Positions 62,114 to 64,000 of a stretch of 64,000 nt of DNA are shown in pieces. Origin of the DNA: Alectryocaccobium sp964389285 (GTDB lineage: Bacteria > Bacillota > Clostridia > Lachnospirales > Lachnospiraceae); the NCBI GenBank assembly GCA_964389285.1, contig CAYMCZ010000002.1, forward strand, positions 201,121 through 265,120, written 5' to 3'. The stretch's first letter is position 1, and every line of letters starts with the position of its first letter. Position numbers and translations under genes: made by a program. The notes under the pieces are model-generated. The model worked only from the letters and a program-made list of their open reading frames with translations, did not search any database and was not told where the DNA came from.

Positions 62114-63703
62114 TCACTCGAAACGAACCGGCATGTTTATTTCTTTTTTTATCTTTTCCTGTACGGAAATCAGTGAGAGTTCTTTGTTTTTTTCACCGCC
62201 TTCTCCCAAAAACACGGGAACAACCGACCTGTTCATGACTTCAGCGATAACCTTTATGAGTTCGTTTTCCCTGTTTTTATCTTTTATGTCATCCAGGACA
62301 ATGCCGTCGTCTTCAACCGTGATATAGAGTTTTCCGTCTTTTGTTTCATGATTGTATTTGAGTTTTGCTTCTCTAAGATATCCCTTAAAAGGCATGCTTA
62401 TTTTCTCTGTTATTTTCTGCCAGTTCCTGCATATCTCAAGAAGATCCTCCGGCGCGGCTGTTTTCGGCTTCTCGGGTTCTTTTTTTTGAACCGGCTGTTT
62501 CTGCCTTTCCTCATATCCTTTTTCGGCAGGCATTATGCCCGTCTCTTCGATGGTTTCGATCTTCTTTTCCAGTTCGCTTATCCTTGCAAGCAGAGCCTGT
62601 GCATTGCTTTCCGTCTGGGGCCTGCACATTTTCATAAGAGCAAGCTCTACGTATATTCTTTTTTGAGACACCGTTCTGAGCACTCCGGAAAGTTCGGAAA
62701 GAATCCTTATGTATCTCATAAGCTCTTCTTCGTCCGCAACCGCGCTTTCGGCTTTCAGCCTTTCAATGTTTTCCGAAGTCATGTCCAGAACGTCCTCAAG
62801 TTTTTCGGAATTTCCGGCCAGAAGCAAATTCCTAATGTACCAGGTAAAATCGGACACAAACTGCGTCATTTCCTTTCCTTCTTTGGAAATGCACTCCAAC
62901 GCCGTCATGCATCTGTAAACATCACGCGCATGAACGGCTTCGAGAATCTCGACAAAACTTTCATCGTCCGCCGCGCCGAGAGCGCTCAGTATCCTGTCAT
63001 AAGTCAATTCCTCGTCCATATAACATGAGGTACACTGCTCAAGCAGACTTAACGCGTCGCGCATGGAGCCGTCGGCAATCCGCGCCAGATATCTGATACC
63101 TTTTTCATCCGCCTTTATTCCCTCGCTTTTAAGGAGTTCATTCATATGCGATACTATTGAATCCGTGCTCATTCTCCTGAAATCATATCTCTGACATCTC
63201 GAAAGAATCGTCACGGGAATCCTGGCCGCCTCGGTCGTGGCCAGAATGAAAATAACATACTCCGGCGGCTCTTCCAGCGTTTTGAGCAGAGCGTTAAATG
63301 CTCCCGAAGACAGCATGTGAACCTCATCAATAATATAGACTTTATATCTGCCCTGCGCCGGACGGTATGTTACTTCCTCCCTGATCTGCCTGACGTTGTC
63401 CACACTGTTGTTTGAAGCCGCGTCTATCTCTATGACATTCATACTTTTGCCTTCGGCTATCTCGCGGCACATCTCGCATTTTCCGCAGGGGCTTCCGTCC
63501 ACGGGCGCCTGGCAGTTGACGGCCTTCGCAAATATTTTTGCCACGGAAGTTTTGCCGGTACCCCGTGTTCCGCAAAACAGATACGCATGACCTGTCCTGT
63601 TTTTGATTATCTGGTTTTTGAGTGTTCTGACTATATGCTCCTGACCTACCACTTCTTCAAACACAGTCGGTCTGAATTTCCTGTAAAACGCAGTATATGA
63701 CAT
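62114..63703 (-). CDS. dnaX: DNA polymerase III subunits gamma and tau
   Basis: The 529-aa clamp-loader ATPase begins MSYTAFYRKFRPTVFEEVVG. Walker A is LFCGTRGTGKTSVAKIFA, the zinc site CGKCEMC, Walker B IIDEVHMLS and sensor 1 LATTEA. Domain III is followed by a charged linker (residues about 395-430) and a tau-type C-terminal domain. The linker contains an A8 tract where a -1 shift would give a truncated gamma-like form. The start at 63703 follows GAAGAAAAG; the longer frame upstream runs into repeat copy 4 and is not expected to be translated. Confidence 0.95.
   Translation of the reverse strand: MSYTAFYRKFRPTVFEEVVGQEHIVRTLKNQIIKNRTGHAYLFCGTRGTGKTSVAKIFAKAVNCQAPVDGSPCGKCEMCREIAEGKSMNVIEIDAASNNSVDNVRQIREEVTYRPAQGRYKVYIIDEVHMLSSGAFNALLKTLEEPPEYVIFILATTEAARIPVTILSRCQRYDFRRMSTDSIVSHMNELLKSEGIKADEKGIRYLARIADGSMRDALSLLEQCTSCYMDEELTYDRILSALGAADDESFVEILEAVHARDVYRCMTALECISKEGKEMTQFVSDFTWYIRNLLLAGNSEKLEDVLDMTSENIERLKAESAVADEEELMRYIRILSELSGVLRTVSQKRIYVELALMKMCRPQTESNAQALLARISELEKKIETIEETGIMPAEKGYEERQKQPVQKKEPEKPKTAAPEDLLEICRNWQKITEKISMPFKGYLREAKLKYNHETKDGKLYITVEDDGIVLDDIKDKNRENELIKVIAEVMNRSVVPVFLGEGGEKNKELSLISVQEKIKKEINMPVRFE
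62480..62487 (-). promoter_or_regulatory. A8 slippery tract in dnaX
   Basis: Codons 406-408 read CAA AAA AAA. A -1 shift (or insertion of one A by transcript slippage) adds RTREAENSRAGGSS and ends at a TGA at 62438-62436, giving about 422 residues. The E. coli gamma product is 431 residues, and Thermus makes gamma by slippage at an A9 tract. Confidence 0.5.
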
Positions 63704-63715
63704 CTTTTCTTCATG

Positions 63716-63884
63716 GGACTGCCATGATATGCAATAGCGAGTGAATATTCTGGAGGGAACATCCGCAGCGTCAGTTCTTAGCGAACGCAAGCGTAAGCGC
63801 AGCGTGAGTTTAGAACTGCTACGCGAGGACTAAGCGCGAGCGGTTCCCGGAAGAATATTCATGAGCATGCATATTCTGGCAGCC
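63716..63884. repeat. Structured intergenic repeat family 1, copy 4
   Basis: It sits in the dnaX leader, between dnaX and the divergent SRP RNA. The outer arms GACTGCCATGATATGCA and TGCATATTCTGGCAGCC pair with a bulge and two mismatches. GAATATTC is on both sides and GGGAAC pairs with GTTCCC. The inner stem is AGTTCT/AGAACT, a third paired variant of that helix. On the plus strand CTCTTCCTTTC follows the right arm. Confidence 0.88.
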
Positions 63885-63931
63885 TCTTCCTTTCGTGTTA
63901 TTGGTTGTCAGCTTTAAACGTTCCCTACGGC

Positions 63932-63958
63932 TTGACAAAGCATTTGAAATAATATAAA
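63932..63958 (+). promoter_or_regulatory. Promoter candidate for SRP RNA
   Basis: A perfect TTGACA (63932-63937) is followed by TATAAA (63953-63958) with a 15-base spacer, or by TAAACT with 17. It lies directly upstream of the SRP RNA start. Confidence 0.55.
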
Positions 63959-63964
63959 CTTACA

Positions 63965-64000
63965 AAACCGTGCAGCCGGGGAGTCAGCGGTGCCCTGTAC
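63965..64000 (+). ncRNA. ffs: Signal recognition particle RNA, large bacterial type (5' end only)
   Basis: The last bases (CCGTGCAGCCGGGGAGTCAG, then CGGTGCCCTGTAC) match the 5' Alu-domain sequence of Bacillus/Clostridium scRNA, where GGGGAGGTAGCGGTGCCCTG and TACC occur. Only about 32 bases are inside the window. In B. subtilis scr lies upstream of dnaX in the same orientation; here it is divergent from dnaX. Confidence 0.85.

Noticed and set aside
62348..63028. Plus-strand frame of 226 codons within dnaX
   Set aside because: Antisense shadow of dnaX.
3655..63884. Family 1 repeats considered as a CRISPR array, IS element or riboswitch
   Set aside because: The copies are single and far apart with no spacers, there is no transposase, and contexts differ (gene ends and one leader), so no ligand-type control of a pathway is suggested.
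1..64000. tRNA, rRNA, prophage or integrative element genes
   Set aside because: No cloverleaf-like sequences, rRNA motifs, integrases or phage structural genes were recognised in the window.

Overview
The window looks like a chromosomal segment of a Gram-positive anaerobe of the class Clostridia, probably Lachnospiraceae or a relative. Reasons: a tryptophan-specific T-box leader, a two-ASKHA-domain CoA-dehydratase activase homologue, an AmmeMemoRadiSam pair, MocR regulators, a DUF5711 protein, strong AGGAGG-type ribosome binding sites, and at the right edge the first bases of a Bacillus/Clostridium-type large SRP RNA. No rRNA, tRNA, CRISPR array or prophage was seen. The taxonomic placement is inference from gene content.

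Layout. 1-14.96 kb is almost all minus strand: ilvB (cut by the window edge), leuB, yajC, tgt, the 1408-aa activase-like protein, a lipid II flippase-like (MVF/SpoVB) membrane protein, ung, hisF, hisH, coaBC, coaX and an XdhC-family protein. 15.2-17.8 kb (plus) holds a DUF1576 membrane protein, an orphan HicB-like protein and an EamA transporter. 17.8-26.4 kb (minus) holds a membrane protein, a NUDIX hydrolase, two tandem LeuCD-like dehydratase pairs, a cation diffusion facilitator, a 3-hydroxyacyl-CoA dehydrogenase and an NADP-type secondary alcohol dehydrogenase. A MocR regulator is divergent from the last gene. 28.1-33.1 kb (plus) is a MacB-type ABC exporter with two adaptor proteins, followed by a convergent CapA lipoprotein.

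34.9-41.7 kb is a complete seven-gene trp operon (trpEGDCFBA) behind a consensus promoter and a T-box with a UGG specifier. It is bracketed by related palindromic repeats. The downstream repeat abuts an Rpn-family nuclease gene, which is followed by a third, shorter copy. 43.4-46.6 kb is a mutagenesis/DNA-damage cassette: an S24-type repressor, a Y-family polymerase, and a YolD-like segment in frame with an SRAP protein that has its own internal start. 46.6-51.4 kb (minus) holds a phosphoesterase, RidA, a Met-rich lipoprotein, a CorC/HlyC-like protein and a second MocR regulator. 51.5-55.2 kb (plus) holds a TatD-linked radical SAM protein, an ECF S component, dtd and glgB. 55.4-63.7 kb (minus) holds the AmmeMemoRadiSam genes, an EF-G-like GTPase, a DUF5711 protein, recR, ybaB and dnaX. 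The SRP RNA starts divergently at the right edge.

Most notable signals. (1) Four intergenic copies of a structured element of about 120 nt (165-171 bp with outer arms), all in one orientation, whose helices covary between copies. (2) A second, palindromic repeat family around the trp operon and the Rpn gene. (3) An SRAP protein whose essential N-terminal Cys can be exposed only by an internal GTG start inside a longer open frame. (4) An A8 slippery tract in dnaX whose -1 frame stops 15 codons later, predicting a gamma-like short product. (5) Two unusual LeuCD-like pairs in one operon.
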